64,000 nt of DNA from Cytophagales bacterium (lineage in GTDB: Bacteria; Bacteroidota; Bacteroidia; Cytophagales; Bernardetiaceae): assembly GCA_004293815.1 (NCBI GenBank), contig RDZD01000018.1:29452-93451 (forward strand), written 5' to 3'. Shown here piece after piece: positions 8,730 to 17,863 of the stretch (positions within the stretch are counted from its first letter, which is position 1; the number at the start of each line of letters is the position of its first letter). The translations under genes and the position numbers were made by a program. The notes under the pieces were generated by a model. It ran no database searches. It had not been told where the DNA came from and saw nothing but the letters and a program-made list of their open reading frames with translations.

Positions 8730-9353
8730 ATGCTACATCTTACTGAAATATGGGCTAGGTTGATGCGAAAATTTCGTGTAGAAGCGCACATATCAGATGT
8801 GATGTTTGTAGAATTGTGCTCATCTTATCTCGCGAAAAGCCGATGTTATCACGGTTTGACGCATATTAGATGTATGCTAGAGAGCTTAGAGCTTCATCGA
8901 GCACAGCTAAGAGACCCTGATTTGCTGAGTTTGGCTATTTGGTATCACGATGCTGTGTATATTCCGCTTTGTAACGATAACGAAGAACAGAGCGCGGGGT
9001 TAGCCATCAAAAACTTTAAGAAATATCTTAGTCCAAAGAAACTGAAACGCTTAGAATCATTGATCATTGCCACTAAGCACCAAAGTACGCTTCCTGATTT
9101 TGACAATGATACTGCTTGGCTACACGATTTAGACTTAGAAATTTTGGGTCAGAATCCTGAAAATTATAAAACTTACAGCCAAAATATTAGGCGCGAGTAC
9201 AGTTTGGTACCACAGGTATTGTATAACACAGGACGCAAAAAGGTTTTGAAGATTTTTTTGGAAAGGCCCTTTGTTTATGCCACAGAGTATTTTAGAACTA
9301 CACAAGAGGCGCAAGCCAAGCTCAACTTATTTGAAGAGCTAAACTCTTTGTAG
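8730..9353 (+). CDS. HD-domain predicted metal-dependent phosphohydrolase
   Basis: Cytoplasmic protein of 207 residues in the family annotated as predicted metal-dependent HD-superfamily phosphohydrolase. The first metal-ligand region is RCYHGLTHIRCMLE at about residues 38-51; the HD pair is in LAIWYHDAVY at about 71-80. A later D is in WLHDLDLEIL. The substrate is unknown for the family. It follows the PASTA gene after one base, so it probably shares its mRNA. There is no signal peptide. Confidence 0.85.
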   Translation: MLHLTEIWARLMRKFRVEAHISDVMFVELCSSYLAKSRCYHGLTHIRCMLESLELHRAQLRDPDLLSLAIWYHDAVYIPLCNDNEEQSAGLAIKNFKKYLSPKKLKRLESLIIATKHQSTLPDFDNDTAWLHDLDLEILGQNPENYKTYSQNIRREYSLVPQVLYNTGRKKVLKIFLERPFVYATEYFRTTQEAQAKLNLFEELNSL

Positions 9354-9588
9354 GGCTGGTTTCTTCTAAATGAACTAGGTAAGCATGTTTTTAGAAGAGC
9401 ACTATACCGTCGCAGTCATCAAATCCAATTTTTTACGTGACACTGAGATAAGGGTGCATCTTTGAACTCAAATTTTTTGTACCTGACTCAGAATAGAATA
9501 AGTAAACATAAAAATAACGAGTAGACAGATTTCTTGGCGACAGCTAAGAAGAATAATAAAATTAAGCACAAGCCAGCAAAAACCTGTT

Positions 9589-9614
9589 TTGAAGCGATAT
9601 TTTTTATAACTTTG
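9589..9614 (+). promoter_or_regulatory. Candidate pyrG promoter
   Basis: A -33-like TTG (9589-9591) is followed after 15 bases by TAACTTTG (9607-9614), a match to TAnnTTTG, about 42 bases before the pyrG ATG. The spacing is somewhat shorter than the usual 17-23. The remainder of 9354-9588 shows no gene. Confidence 0.55.
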
Positions 9615-9655
9615 CGCCCCGTAAGCTCAATAATCATTTGTTTTTTTTTGGTGTC

Positions 9656-11281
9656 ATGGAAGTTCAAACCAAATATATTTTTGTTACGGGCGGTGTAACG
9701 TCTTCTTTAGGCAAAGGCATTATATCGGCATCGTTGGGTAAGCTGCTTCAGGCGGTGGGTTTTTCTGTCAGTATTCAGAAGTTTGACCCTTATATTAACG
9801 TAGATCCTGGCACGCTCAACCCTTACGAACATGGTGAGTGTTTTGTAACAGACGACGGTGCAGAAACCGACTTAGATTTGGGGCATTACGAACGTTTTCT
9901 TGACATTCGTACCTCTCAGTCTAATAACGTTACCACGGGTCGTATTTACTTCAATGTCATTAGTAAGGAACGTAAAGGCAATTATTTGGGTAAAACCGTA
10001 CAGGTTATTCCACATATTACCGACGAGATAAAAGAAAACTTTTATCAACTGGGCAAAACCGGTCAATACGATATCATTATCACTGAAATTGGGGGATGTG
10101 TGGGTGATATTGAATCTTTACCTTTTATAGAGTCTGTGCGACAGGCGCGCTGGGAGCTAGGCGCAAATAATGCCATTGTGATTCACTTGACGCTTTTGCC
10201 CTATCTCAAAAAAGCTGGCGAGCTTAAGACCAAACCTACACAGCATTCTGTCAAAACTCTTTTAGAGGCTGGTATTCAGCCAGATATACTTGTTTGCAGA
10301 ACGGAGCAGCGCATTCCCAGTGACATTCGCAAAAAACTTTCACTCTTTTGCAATGTAGATATTAAAAGTGTGATAGAAGCCATAGATGCGGACACCATTT
10401 ATGATGTGCCGTTGCTTATGAGGAAAGAAAATCTTGACCAAATTGTTTTAGATAAGCTTCGACTCACACCCAAGCGAAAAACAGATTTGGACGAATGGAA
10501 AGACTTCTTGGGGCATCTCAAAAACCCCACCGATGAGGTCAGTATTGCTGTTGTGGGTAAGTATGTTGAACTTCCTGATGCTTATAAGTCTATTGCTGAG
10601 TCATTTGTGCATGCATCGGCTCGCACAGAATGTAAGGTAAACGTTCAGTGGGTAAGCTCCGAAGACTTGGACAATGACAAGCTTTTGCGCTCTTTGGCCA
10701 ACATGGACGGTATTTTGGTGGCACCTGGCTTTGGCGAGCGTGGCATTGAAGGTAAAATTAGTGCGGTGGGTTTTGCTAGACGCAACCAAATTCCATTTTT
10801 TGGTATTTGTCTGGGTATGCAATGTGCAGTCATAGAGTTTGGTAGAAATGTTTTGGGGCTTACAGATGCACATTCTACTGAAATGCGTCCCGATACTCCC
10901 AATCCCGTCATTGATTTGATGAAAGAACAACAAAATCTAACTGACAAAGGCGGTACGATGCGTTTGGGTGCTTACCCCTGCGATCTAAAAAAAGGCAGTA
11001 TGGCTGAGCAAATTTACAACACCTCACAAATCAAAGAGCGACATCGCCATCGTTATGAGTTTAACAATCTGTATCTCAAAGCCTACGAACAGGCTGGTAT
11101 GATAGCCTCAGGCGTAAACCCTGAACAAAACTTGGTGGAGATTATGGAAATACCTTCGCATCCGTTTTTTGTGGGTGTGCAGTACCACCCCGAACTGAAA
11201 AGCACTGTGCTCAGACCCCACCCAATTTTTGTGAGATTTGTTCAAAAAGCTTTGGAGTATAAAAAAACCAAGCAAAATTGA
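9656..11281 (+). CDS. pyrG: CTP synthase
   Basis: Makes CTP from UTP, ATP and glutamine in the cytoplasm. The 541-residue protein has the N-terminal synthetase domain: [18 protein letters not shown] with the P-loop lysine, [21 protein letters not shown] and TTGRIYF. The C-terminal class I glutamine amidotransferase domain has the nucleophile elbow GICLGMQ and HPE in [10 protein letters not shown]. Length is normal for the family. ATG 9656 ([13 protein letters not shown]) is the family start; ATG 9638 would add six residues. It is convergent with the Crp/Fnr gene, with only 10 bases between the stops. Confidence 0.97.
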   Translation: MEVQTKYIFVTGGVTSSLGKGIISASLGKLLQAVGFSVSIQKFDPYINVDPGTLNPYEHGECFVTDDGAETDLDLGHYERFLDIRTSQSNNVTTGRIYFNVISKERKGNYLGKTVQVIPHITDEIKENFYQLGKTGQYDIIITEIGGCVGDIESLPFIESVRQARWELGANNAIVIHLTLLPYLKKAGELKTKPTQHSVKTLLEAGIQPDILVCRTEQRIPSDIRKKLSLFCNVDIKSVIEAIDADTIYDVPLLMRKENLDQIVLDKLRLTPKRKTDLDEWKDFLGHLKNPTDEVSIAVVGKYVELPDAYKSIAESFVHASARTECKVNVQWVSSEDLDNDKLLRSLANMDGILVAPGFGERGIEGKISAVGFARRNQIPFFGICLGMQCAVIEFGRNVLGLTDAHSTEMRPDTPNPVIDLMKEQQNLTDKGGTMRLGAYPCDLKKGSMAEQIYNTSQIKERHRHRYEFNNLYLKAYEQAGMIASGVNPEQNLVEIMEIPSHPFFVGVQYHPELKSTVLRPHPIFVRFVQKALEYKKTKQN

Positions 11282-11291
11282 TTTAGCAAAC

Positions 11292-11885
11292 TTAGTGACG
11301 GCACTTAGACAATTCGTTGCGAATTCTACTCAGAGAGGTATCGGTTATGCCCAAATACGTGGCTATGTATTTGAGTGCAACTTGCTGCGCAATGTGAGGA
11401 TGTTGGGCTTGTAGGCTTATGTATCGGTCTTTCGCTGTATCTGTGATCATACTCACAGAACGCTTTTTGAGTTGAAACAGTGCCTGTACCATCCAGGCTC
11501 TTCCCCACTCACTGAAAGCATCGCAAGCGTGAAAAAGACGTTGAAAATCCACAAAGTCTATCTGGAGGGCAGTGCAGTTGCTCAATGCTTGAATATTTTC
11601 TTGTGCTGGGCTGCGTTGGAACAGCGATACGACATCAATTACAATTTCAGCAGGACTAAAAAAGGCCGTTGTGATATCATTCGCCTCATAGTCAATAGCG
11701 TAAGATCTTGCTATACCACTGAGTAAGCAAAAATATGATTGCGCCACTTGTCCAGTCTTCAAAAAGTACTCGCCTTTTGAGACACTTACAGGCTTATGAG
11801 CTTCAAAAATAGCTTGTAAATCTTCAGATAGGAGCGCGGGGTGCTGATAAATTTGCTCCAAAACTTGCCTAGAGGTATATTGCAT
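11292..11885 (-). CDS. Crp/Fnr-family transcriptional regulator
   Basis: A 197-residue protein with an N-terminal cyclic-nucleotide-binding-type beta roll (about residues 25-115; VSKGEYFLKTGQVAQSYFCLLSG, then AEIVIDV) and a dimer helix. The C-terminal helix-turn-helix is formed around VALKYIATYLGITDTSLSRIRNEL. There is no N-terminal cysteine cluster of the FNR oxygen sensor, and the cAMP-contacting RxS motif is not evident. The ligand is therefore unknown; this form is common in Bacteroidota. It is 18 bases downstream of the CREST hydrolase gene and may be cotranscribed with it. Confidence 0.88.
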   Translation of the reverse strand: MQYTSRQVLEQIYQHPALLSEDLQAIFEAHKPVSVSKGEYFLKTGQVAQSYFCLLSGIARSYAIDYEANDITTAFFSPAEIVIDVVSLFQRSPAQENIQALSNCTALQIDFVDFQRLFHACDAFSEWGRAWMVQALFQLKKRSVSMITDTAKDRYISLQAQHPHIAQQVALKYIATYLGITDTSLSRIRNELSKCRH

Positions 11886-11903
11886 GAGAGCAAACCGTAA
11901 GAG

Positions 11904-12725
11904 TTAGGTGTATTGAGTCCGTTTAAGTGTTGTGGGTCTTTTCTCAAAGGCTTCTATGAGAAAGTAAGTGGCTAAAGCAGCCCACAAATGTTTGAGAGAG
12001 TGGCCGCTTATGAGCTGACCTATGGCAAAGATTTGATCGTCAAAATGCTCACAGACTTTGGCCAAGCCATAAAATAAAGCCATCTTCAGAAAGGCCATCT
12101 TTTGTTGAGGTTCTTGATGATCGAAGAGCAAAACAATAGCTGGGATAAAAAGCAAAGTATAAAACTGTACCACCCCGTATAGACGCAAGTCGCCCACCCC
12201 ACGCGACTCTGTGTAATGCCAATAAATGACACTAAATGCACCTAGAGCCAGAAGTGGTACAAATAAGGTCTTGCCTATTGGCTCACTCACGCGTTCACCG
12301 AGCACAATGCTCAGAAGCCCCATGAAGACAACAGACATTGGCAGCCTATCCCACAAAAGACTATGGTTGTTCGGTGCTAAATGATAATGCGCAGAACCCA
12401 AACCAATACAAGCTATACCAATAAAAACCAGCAAGTAAGCCCACTTCTGAAAATCTGTAACAGCTTCTATTTTTATCTTGCGAAACCAAGTAAGAATCCC
12501 TAAACAACCCACAATCACAAAGCCCCAGTTAGACAACACATCAGCGGCATTAGGAATGCCCCAGAATAATCTACTGTCTGCAAAATTATGATAGTCAGGA
12601 TTTTGGGGAATGCGTGGAAAAAACCACACCATAATCAGAATCGAAAAACTGGCCATAGCCAAAAGACTCACCTTCAAGGCGTGGATAGTTTGGGGCGGCT
12701 TTTTGGATAATGGACGTTTTGACAT
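11904..12725 (-). CDS. Ceramidase-like multi-pass membrane hydrolase (CREST superfamily)
   Basis: A 273-residue integral membrane protein with about seven hydrophobic segments. It shows the CREST metal-hydrolase landmarks: a serine and histidine in GSAHYHL, an aspartate in LLWDRLPM, and a histidine pair in SGHSLKHLWAA near the end. The N-terminal loop HNFADSRLFWGIPNAADVLSN matches bacterial alkaline-ceramidase-like proteins. The family hydrolyses amide bonds in lipids such as ceramides, which suits a sphingolipid-making Bacteroidota, but substrate is inference. It begins two bases after the MbnP-like gene and precedes the Crp/Fnr gene. Confidence 0.75.
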   Translation of the reverse strand: MSKRPLSKKPPQTIHALKVSLLAMASFSILIMVWFFPRIPQNPDYHNFADSRLFWGIPNAADVLSNWGFVIVGCLGILTWFRKIKIEAVTDFQKWAYLLVFIGIACIGLGSAHYHLAPNNHSLLWDRLPMSVVFMGLLSIVLGERVSEPIGKTLFVPLLALGAFSVIYWHYTESRGVGDLRLYGVVQFYTLLFIPAIVLLFDHQEPQQKMAFLKMALFYGLAKVCEHFDDQIFAIGQLISGHSLKHLWAALATYFLIEAFEKRPTTLKRTQYT

Positions 12726-12727
12726 GA

Positions 12728-13501
12728 CTACTCAATACTTTTTATTTGAAAGAGAGAGCCTTGCGCATAGTTGGTAGCCACATCAGAAGCTGGCTGTCCT
12801 CCGCTAACTTTAGAGATATTTTTGAAATCTATGTCAGTAGGTGTGGTAAACATTTCTTCCACTTGACACTTGAGTGTGATGATGCGTGTTTTTTCAGCTT
12901 CTGAGCGCAACTCTTGCGTTGTAGAAAGCCTGTATTTGAGCGTTTTGTAGTTTTTGTCTTCTCCAATATGAAAAATCAAAGGTTCACCTTCCGAGGTATT
13001 TGTAAAGTGCTGACCTTCAAGAACGATAAACTTATAGCCAGTGTTCCAATCCCATGCCATATTGTTGGTGGGATCTAAGTCGCCGTCACGGTCTATACTT
13101 GTGTTGTGGGCGTTGTCTATGCCAATAGCAAATTCAAATTCTGAAAAAGTGCCTAAAGGCAAGCTATCTATTTCAAAGCTCAAAACATGGCTTTTTTCGT
13201 CCACTCTTAACAGATGAAAGCTTTCGTTTTCACTAAAACTCAGCCCAGTACTTAGGTTGCGCAGTCTAAAATTGCTAAGATAATAATTGAATTTTTCCAC
13301 ATTAAAGGGTTGATTAAGCGCATTTTGATAGCGTGTATCGCCTAGCTTAAGAGGCTGATTGCCCACATAGTGCTCAATCTTGATGATGACCTTGCCTATC
13401 ATGCGAGGTGTTGGTTCTGTTTGGTCTTTTTGACAAGACCAAACCATAAGCAGTGTGAGAAACAGCGAAGCTATTCGGTGAATGGTTGATTTTTTAAACA
13501 T
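12728..13501 (-). CDS. MbnP-like lipoprotein
   Basis: Predicted lipoprotein of 257 residues. The signal peptide ends in the lipobox-like MVWSC at about residues 20-24. The body shows the MbnP-family pattern: an N-terminal strand MIGKVIIKIEHYVGNQPL, a FSEFEFAIGIDNAHNTS segment, and GDLDPTNNMAWDWNTGYKFIVLEG. MbnP proteins are copper-binding or redox partners of MauG-like di-haem enzymes; no such enzyme gene is adjacent here. Start is ATG 13501 (MFKKSTIHR), since the longer reading from 13600 has no signal peptide at its N-terminus and overlaps the upstream TPR gene. Confidence 0.75.
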   Translation of the reverse strand: MFKKSTIHRIASLFLTLLMVWSCQKDQTEPTPRMIGKVIIKIEHYVGNQPLKLGDTRYQNALNQPFNVEKFNYYLSNFRLRNLSTGLSFSENESFHLLRVDEKSHVLSFEIDSLPLGTFSEFEFAIGIDNAHNTSIDRDGDLDPTNNMAWDWNTGYKFIVLEGQHFTNTSEGEPLIFHIGEDKNYKTLKYRLSTTQELRSEAEKTRIITLKCQVEEMFTTPTDIDFKNISKVSGGQPASDVATNYAQGSLFQIKSIE

Positions 13502-13535
13502 AATACATATTTTTGAGTAAGATAAAATTAAAAAC

Positions 13536-13868
13536 TTAGCTATGCAGAAACTCAAAGTTTTGATAGGCATTTTCCAATTCCTTGAGTGCAAATCCAGCAT
13601 CGGTGCTTTTGGCTAACTCTATTCCCTTTAGAAAAAAGACTCTGGCTTTATCCACCTGCCCCAATTTGTCATAGAACATAGCAGCATGATAGTAAAGCGG
13701 TAAATAGCTGGGAAAGTTCTGGTATGTTTGTATAAAATAGCTTTCTGCTTTAGCATCGTCATCATCTACATATTCCAGAGCAAGCGCGTAAACGAAAAAA
13801 GGGTCTTGCGGCTGCTCTTTCATAAAGTTTTCTAGTTGTTCTATACGGTCTTTTTTTTTTAAGCTCAT
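13536..13868 (-). CDS. Small TPR protein
   Basis: A 110-residue cytoplasmic protein with about two tetratricopeptide units: PFFVYALALEYVDDDDAKAESYF and LPLYYHAAMFYDKLGQVDKARVFF, then a capping helix. TPRs bind other proteins; no partner can be named. It heads the minus-strand set TPR, MbnP-like lipoprotein, CREST hydrolase and Crp/Fnr. ATG 13868 is preferred; ATG 13877 adds three residues. Confidence 0.75.
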   Translation of the reverse strand: MSLKKKDRIEQLENFMKEQPQDPFFVYALALEYVDDDDAKAESYFIQTYQNFPSYLPLYYHAAMFYDKLGQVDKARVFFLKGIELAKSTDAGFALKELENAYQNFEFLHS

Positions 13869-14126
13869 TGGTTGCAAGATGTTTTAGTGTTCGCCTTCTT
13901 ATTGCAAATATAAAATAGAATTTTGAAATGTTTGTTTTTGAATCGCAGTAATTTTATTTCAAGTTTAAGAAGCTTTAGGTTCTATTTTTACCTTACTTAC
14001 GCCCCTGCCTAGCTCTTTTTAACTAAAGCCAAAGACCACCAGCTCTTTTTTAGGACAAACCAACAAGAACAATTCCTTGCTTTTAACAGTAACCTCAAAC
14101 GTTTTGCGGCGTATACTTAGAGCAAT

Positions 14127-15014
14127 CTAAATAGCTGATTCAACGAGGGTTTCTATTATTTTGCTCATACGTGCCTTGAGCTGCTCTGAGGCTTCTACAA
14201 GTGGCAAACGCACGTATGAAGAACACACGCCAGAAAGAGCTAATGCTTGCTTGACTCCTACAGGATTGCCTTCAGCGAACATAAGCGCGTTGGCATCTAA
14301 AAGCTCAAACATTTTGTTTTTGGCGGCCTCAAACTTACCCTCAAGAGCCAAATCGGTCATTTCGGTAAATGTTTTAGGAAATACATTGGCCATGACCGCT
14401 ATGACACCCACCGCTCCAAGCGCAATCAGAGGTACAGTAAGCGCATCATCGCCCGCAAAAAGTACAAAGTCTTTAGGTTTGTTTTTGATAATGTGCATGC
14501 ACTGCTGAATATCACCTGAAGCCTCCTTGATGCCTATAATATTGGGATGTTGGGCTAGTTTGAGTGTAGTCTCTGCACTCATGTTTGAGCCAGTGCGGGC
14601 TGGCACGTTATAGAGTATAATGGGTTTAGGGCTAGCGTCCGCAAAGGACATGTAATGCCTATAAATACCTTCCTGTGTTGGTTTGTTATAGTAAGGGGAT
14701 ACTGACAAAAAAGCATCTATACCGTCAGTGTTCAAGTCCTGCAAAAACTCCAAAATTTGTATGGTTGAGTTGCCGCCCAATCCATATACCAAAGGCAAAC
14801 TATTGCGGTTATTGGCCTTGATGAAATCTACAACTGCTTGTTTTTCACGCCTATTGGTCGTTACAGACTCGCCTGTAGTGCCATGCACCACCCAAAAATC
14901 CACATAATTCTGTGTATGTTCAAGTAGTTTGCCCAGCCCCACAAGGTCTAGTTCTTTTTTGGCATTGAACGGCGTAACCAACGCTACACCTGTTCCTCTA
15001 AGCGACAAGCCCAT
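14127..15014 (-). CDS. dapA: 4-Hydroxy-tetrahydrodipicolinate synthase
   Basis: Condenses pyruvate with aspartate semialdehyde in the diaminopimelate/lysine pathway, which also feeds peptidoglycan. The 295-residue TIM barrel has all key parts: GTGVALVTPF at the start, the threonine motif GTTGES (45-50), PYYNKPTQEG, the catalytic tyrosine Y135 in LYNVPARTG, and the Schiff-base lysine K163 in GIKEASGD. The start is ATG 15014; ATG 15041 would add nine residues not typical of the family. About 180 bases of AT-rich sequence separate it from the DUF2279 gene, so it is probably transcribed on its own. Confidence 0.96.
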   Translation of the reverse strand: MGLSLRGTGVALVTPFNAKKELDLVGLGKLLEHTQNYVDFWVVHGTTGESVTTNRREKQAVVDFIKANNRNSLPLVYGLGGNSTIQILEFLQDLNTDGIDAFLSVSPYYNKPTQEGIYRHYMSFADASPKPIILYNVPARTGSNMSAETTLKLAQHPNIIGIKEASGDIQQCMHIIKNKPKDFVLFAGDDALTVPLIALGAVGVIAVMANVFPKTFTEMTDLALEGKFEAAKNKMFELLDANALMFAEGNPVGVKQALALSGVCSSYVRLPLVEASEQLKARMSKIIETLVESAI

Positions 15015-15197
15015 ATAGTTTAAAATCAAAAAGTTGCACAACTAAATAAGTACTTTTGTCTATAAATCAAAAGCACCTGCAAAGTTTCAAAAATATTCAT
15101 TTTTAAACCAATTTTTTTGTATTGTTTTCAAAACATATTTACCTAAATGCTTGTAAATTGTTATTAGTCAGCATTTAAACTAAGTCTCATTGTTGCG

Positions 15198-16085
15198 CTA
15201 CAGAAACACCAAAGTAGTGTTTTGACCTTGCCACCGCAAAGCTGGCATGGGTAATTTAATCACTTCTGAAGCTTTGATCAGCCATTTTAAAGCTCTGCGT
15301 TCAGTTTTGATATGAGACAGATTCCAGTCCAAACCAATGTACCATTGCTTTTGATGCAAAAAACCTGCGGCAGTATTTTCCTGAGGGCTGCCATATAGCA
15401 TTTGATCTGCTCCGTAGCCTAAGGCCAGATTGATGAATTTCAGTCCCAAAAACTTGCGGTGGCCAAAACGATACATGTCAAAAGAAAGCCAATAAGTTTG
15501 TCCGTTATAGTCCTTGAGCCAACGTTCAGCTTGCGAAGCTCCCAGTACGTTTGGCCTCTGGGCAGCCCATTGTGTTGGCCAATATGAATATTTGTAATGT
15601 ATGTATTTTTGGCAGCTCGTAAGCTGCTGAGCTGCCCATAAAATAGCACCTGTGGTGTTAGCTAACGCATCACCCGTGCTTGCGCCGTAGTTTTTTGAAA
15701 AGCCGTCTAGAACTTCTATGGGCAACATGGCCAAAGCTGCTACAGATGCCGATAAGAAAATTTGCTTAGAACGCGAGTAGGGGCCTGTAGCCAATCTGGG
15801 AAAAATAGCGTCTGCTATTTGGTAAGTCGTAAAAGCGTGCCCCAGCTTGTCTAAGCCACACCACTGGTTGTTGTCGTTGAAAGTGTGAAAGTTAGGCGAC
15901 ATCATATTGCGATACCACATGACGCTTAGAACTCCCATACCTACCGTATAAGTGCCTGCCGCTGTATATAGCCAGCGACGGTTTGTACGGGCTTCATGAG
16001 CAAGCGTATCCTGTGTGTATCCCTGTTGTAGTTGAAGGCATAAAAAGAATGCTAAAAAGCCTCGTAAAAAGCTTTTATAGCTCAT
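15198..16085 (-). CDS. DUF2279 envelope protein
   Basis: A 295-residue protein with an N-terminal signal or anchor (FLRGFLAFFLCLQL) and a second hydrophobic stretch. It has the DUF2279 hallmark GLDKLGHAFTTYQIAD and the segment PIEVLDGFSKNYGASTGDALANTTG. The function of DUF2279 is not known; related proteins are predicted periplasmic. Start ATG 16085 (MSYKSFLRG) lies four bases after the CpsB-type phosphatase stop, so the two genes are very likely one operon. The longer reading from 16193 overlaps the upstream gene and lacks a signal at its front. Confidence 0.8.
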   Translation of the reverse strand: MSYKSFLRGFLAFFLCLQLQQGYTQDTLAHEARTNRRWLYTAAGTYTVGMGVLSVMWYRNMMSPNFHTFNDNNQWCGLDKLGHAFTTYQIADAIFPRLATGPYSRSKQIFLSASVAALAMLPIEVLDGFSKNYGASTGDALANTTGAILWAAQQLTSCQKYIHYKYSYWPTQWAAQRPNVLGASQAERWLKDYNGQTYWLSFDMYRFGHRKFLGLKFINLALGYGADQMLYGSPQENTAAGFLHQKQWYIGLDWNLSHIKTERRALKWLIKASEVIKLPMPALRWQGQNTTLVFL

Positions 16086-16089
16086 TTTG

Positions 16090-16836
16090 CTAGCTACTGA
16101 GCAGCGAGTTATTGAGCAGACCATGCTGTAAAGCGCGATAGTAATAGTCTGTTTCGCGAGCTTTAAGCAGTGAGTCAAAATGGCGTTGTCCATGGCAATC
16201 AGAACCTAAAAAACTCACTACTTTGTCAATGATAAGGGTTTGGGCAATTTTCTGAGCAGGTTTAGAATAGTAACCCGCTAGAGAGTTGGCGTTTACTTGT
16301 AAATGAACGCCTTTTTCCACCAAATCATAGAGTAAATTATGATCCTCAAACAAATAAACATAGCGTTCTGGGTGTGCCATGACAGGTTTATAGCCCTTAG
16401 ATTGCAACTCGAAGATTGCCGCATCAAGATATGGCGAAGCATTCATGTAGGAAGTCTCGAAAAGCACATATTTCTCTTTTCCAAAAGACATGAGCGGCTC
16501 TGGCTGTTGTAAAAGCTTCATAAAGTGTTCATCCAAGTAATATTCTGCGGCTGCTTCTAGCTGAATATCCAAGCCCAGCTCGGATACAATATCGCGAAGC
16601 TGATCTAGTTTTTGATAAATGATCTCAGGCGTATTTGGAAAAAAGCCACCCATAATGTGAGGCGTAACAATGAGCTTTTTATACCCTAGCTTAATGAACT
16701 TTTTAATCAACTCAACAGACTCATCAAAAGTTTTGCAGCCGTCATCTATACCAGGCAGCAAGTGAGAATGCATATCCACAGAAACAGGCAAGATATTTCC
16801 ATAGAGTTTAAATTTGCGTTTGAAGAGCGATAGCAT
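16090..16836 (-). CDS. CpsB/YwqE-type PHP tyrosine-protein phosphatase
   Basis: Manganese-dependent PHP-fold phosphatase that removes phosphate from BY-kinases controlling polysaccharide export. In 248 residues it has the complete metal site: DMHSHLLPGIDDG, VTPHI, a glutamate in AAAEYYLDE, AHPERY and GSDCHG. No BY-kinase or Wza-like gene is beside it, so it must act on partners encoded elsewhere. Start is ATG 16836 (MLSLFKRKF); the 20 codons upstream look like untranslated leader. It heads a two-gene unit with the DUF2279 gene. Confidence 0.88.
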   Translation of the reverse strand: MLSLFKRKFKLYGNILPVSVDMHSHLLPGIDDGCKTFDESVELIKKFIKLGYKKLIVTPHIMGGFFPNTPEIIYQKLDQLRDIVSELGLDIQLEAAAEYYLDEHFMKLLQQPEPLMSFGKEKYVLFETSYMNASPYLDAAIFELQSKGYKPVMAHPERYVYLFEDHNLLYDLVEKGVHLQVNANSLAGYYSKPAQKIAQTLIIDKVVSFLGSDCHGQRHFDSLLKARETDYYYRALQHGLLNNSLLSS

Positions 16837-17085
16837 AATTTTAAAGTTGGTAGTCTTGAGTTGGTTTAGATTGACAATTGACCAAGAACTTCGCAAAAAC
16901 TATACAAGATTTATCAAAACTTGAAATAGTACAATAAGATTCTTGCTAAAACCTAGTTTAGCCTTGCAAAACAACTATAAAAGTCTAGTTTAGCCAAATA
17001 AAATGAAGTCTTTTTTTGAACAGAAGCACAGAATATTTGGTGTCAATGATGCCTGCTACAAAGCTGTAGGAGTGTTTTACAGCCA

Positions 17086-17153
17086 ATAGAAAATGTGATT
17101 CAATAAAAAAAAGATTCAGAAATTAAACCTTGTCTTCCTACTGCTATCCAAAG
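17086..17153 (+). repeat. 68-bp dispersed repeat, copy A
   Basis: Aligned by eye with 18734-18802: about 61 of 69 columns identical with one single-base gap. It starts ATAGAAAAT and ends GCTATCCAAAG. Here it stands in a gene-free region. Confidence 0.85.
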
Positions 17154-17230
17154 GCACTCGATACAAAATACTTTTGGCTGTTTGACGGACAAATAAAAAA
17201 TATGAACTAAGCATCAAAGAGAAAATAAAC

Positions 17231-17293
17231 AAAAATCTGTTTTAGATTTAGAATACAATCCGAGTGTAGATTCCAAACTCAAAACAGATTTTT
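17231..17293. repeat. Long inverted repeat able to form a hairpin
   Basis: A perfect 13-bp outer arm AAAAATCTGTTTT (17231-17243) pairs with 17281-17293. Pairing continues inward with small bulges (AG/CT, TTT/AAA, GAAT/ATTC) to a loop near 17255-17269, about 22 pairs in all. It could be a structured RNA, an attenuator or a relic of a mobile element. Confidence 0.7.
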
Positions 17294-17487
17294 ACGTCTT
17301 TGGAACGGGATCTTTAAATTTTCCCTTGTGGGGGGATTAAATCATTGGATATTTTTAAAGAAGGAGTGTTGTGGTTCTCTACAAAGCAGAACATTTGAAT
17401 CAGGTTCTTTGCTTTGCTCAGAATCATCACCAAAAGATAGGACTTAGAGGTTATTCTAAAAACACGCCTTTATCATGCCCTATTAAC

Positions 17488-17682
17488 TTATTTTTTATCA
17501 GTACCTTTACCCATGAGCAGCGGATGAATAACAAAATAACAAAGTAGGGCAGTAAATGGCGGAGTTATGTAATAATACATGCTACTAAAGGTCATATCCA
17601 TGAAATAATAGCAGAAAAGAGGCGAAATGGTAACAGTAGAAAGACCAATCAATAAAGAGAAAATAAGACGCTGCTTTTTCAT
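17488..17682 (-). CDS. Small two-helix membrane protein, unknown function
   Basis: A 64-residue ORF, MKKQRLIF start, with two hydrophobic segments (about 7-26 and 34-54) joined by a short loop rich in Met, Ser and Tyr, and a charged KGTDKK tail. That layout is typical of a real small inner-membrane protein rather than a random frame. It lies 181 bases downstream of the secreted glycine-rich protein gene on the same strand. I do not recognise a family. An immunity or accessory role for its neighbour is speculation. Confidence 0.55.
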   Translation of the reverse strand: MKKQRLIFSLLIGLSTVTISPLFCYYFMDMTFSSMYYYITPPFTALLCYFVIHPLLMGKGTDKK

Positions 17683-17863
17683 ATAATTTTATACGTTGTG
17701 TTTAGATGAAAATTAAGTTAATTAAGATAAATGGTAAAATAATGAGATGCAAACAACCAGTAGCACGACTTCTTTACTTGCACCTCACTATCATTATAAA
17801 ACTATTTTTAGGAAGACGCTACCAAACTTTTTTGCTATTTATCCTCTCTCACTCAGAAATTTT

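Larger units (their letters stand above)
16837..17487. other. 651-bp region without a convincing gene, holding a repeat copy and a long hairpin
   Basis: No ORF of credible length on either strand. It contains repeat copy A (17086-17153), a -7-like TACTTTTG at 17169-17176 on the plus strand, and the inverted repeat at 17231-17293. A second wobble-rich hairpin may form at about 17318-17339. A short open stretch from about 17260 to 17447 on the plus strand has no start codon and no recognisable product. Confidence 0.5.

Noticed and set aside
17260..17447. Open stretch after the long hairpin considered as a gene remnant
   Set aside because: No start codon and no family recognised, so reported only as an intergenic note.
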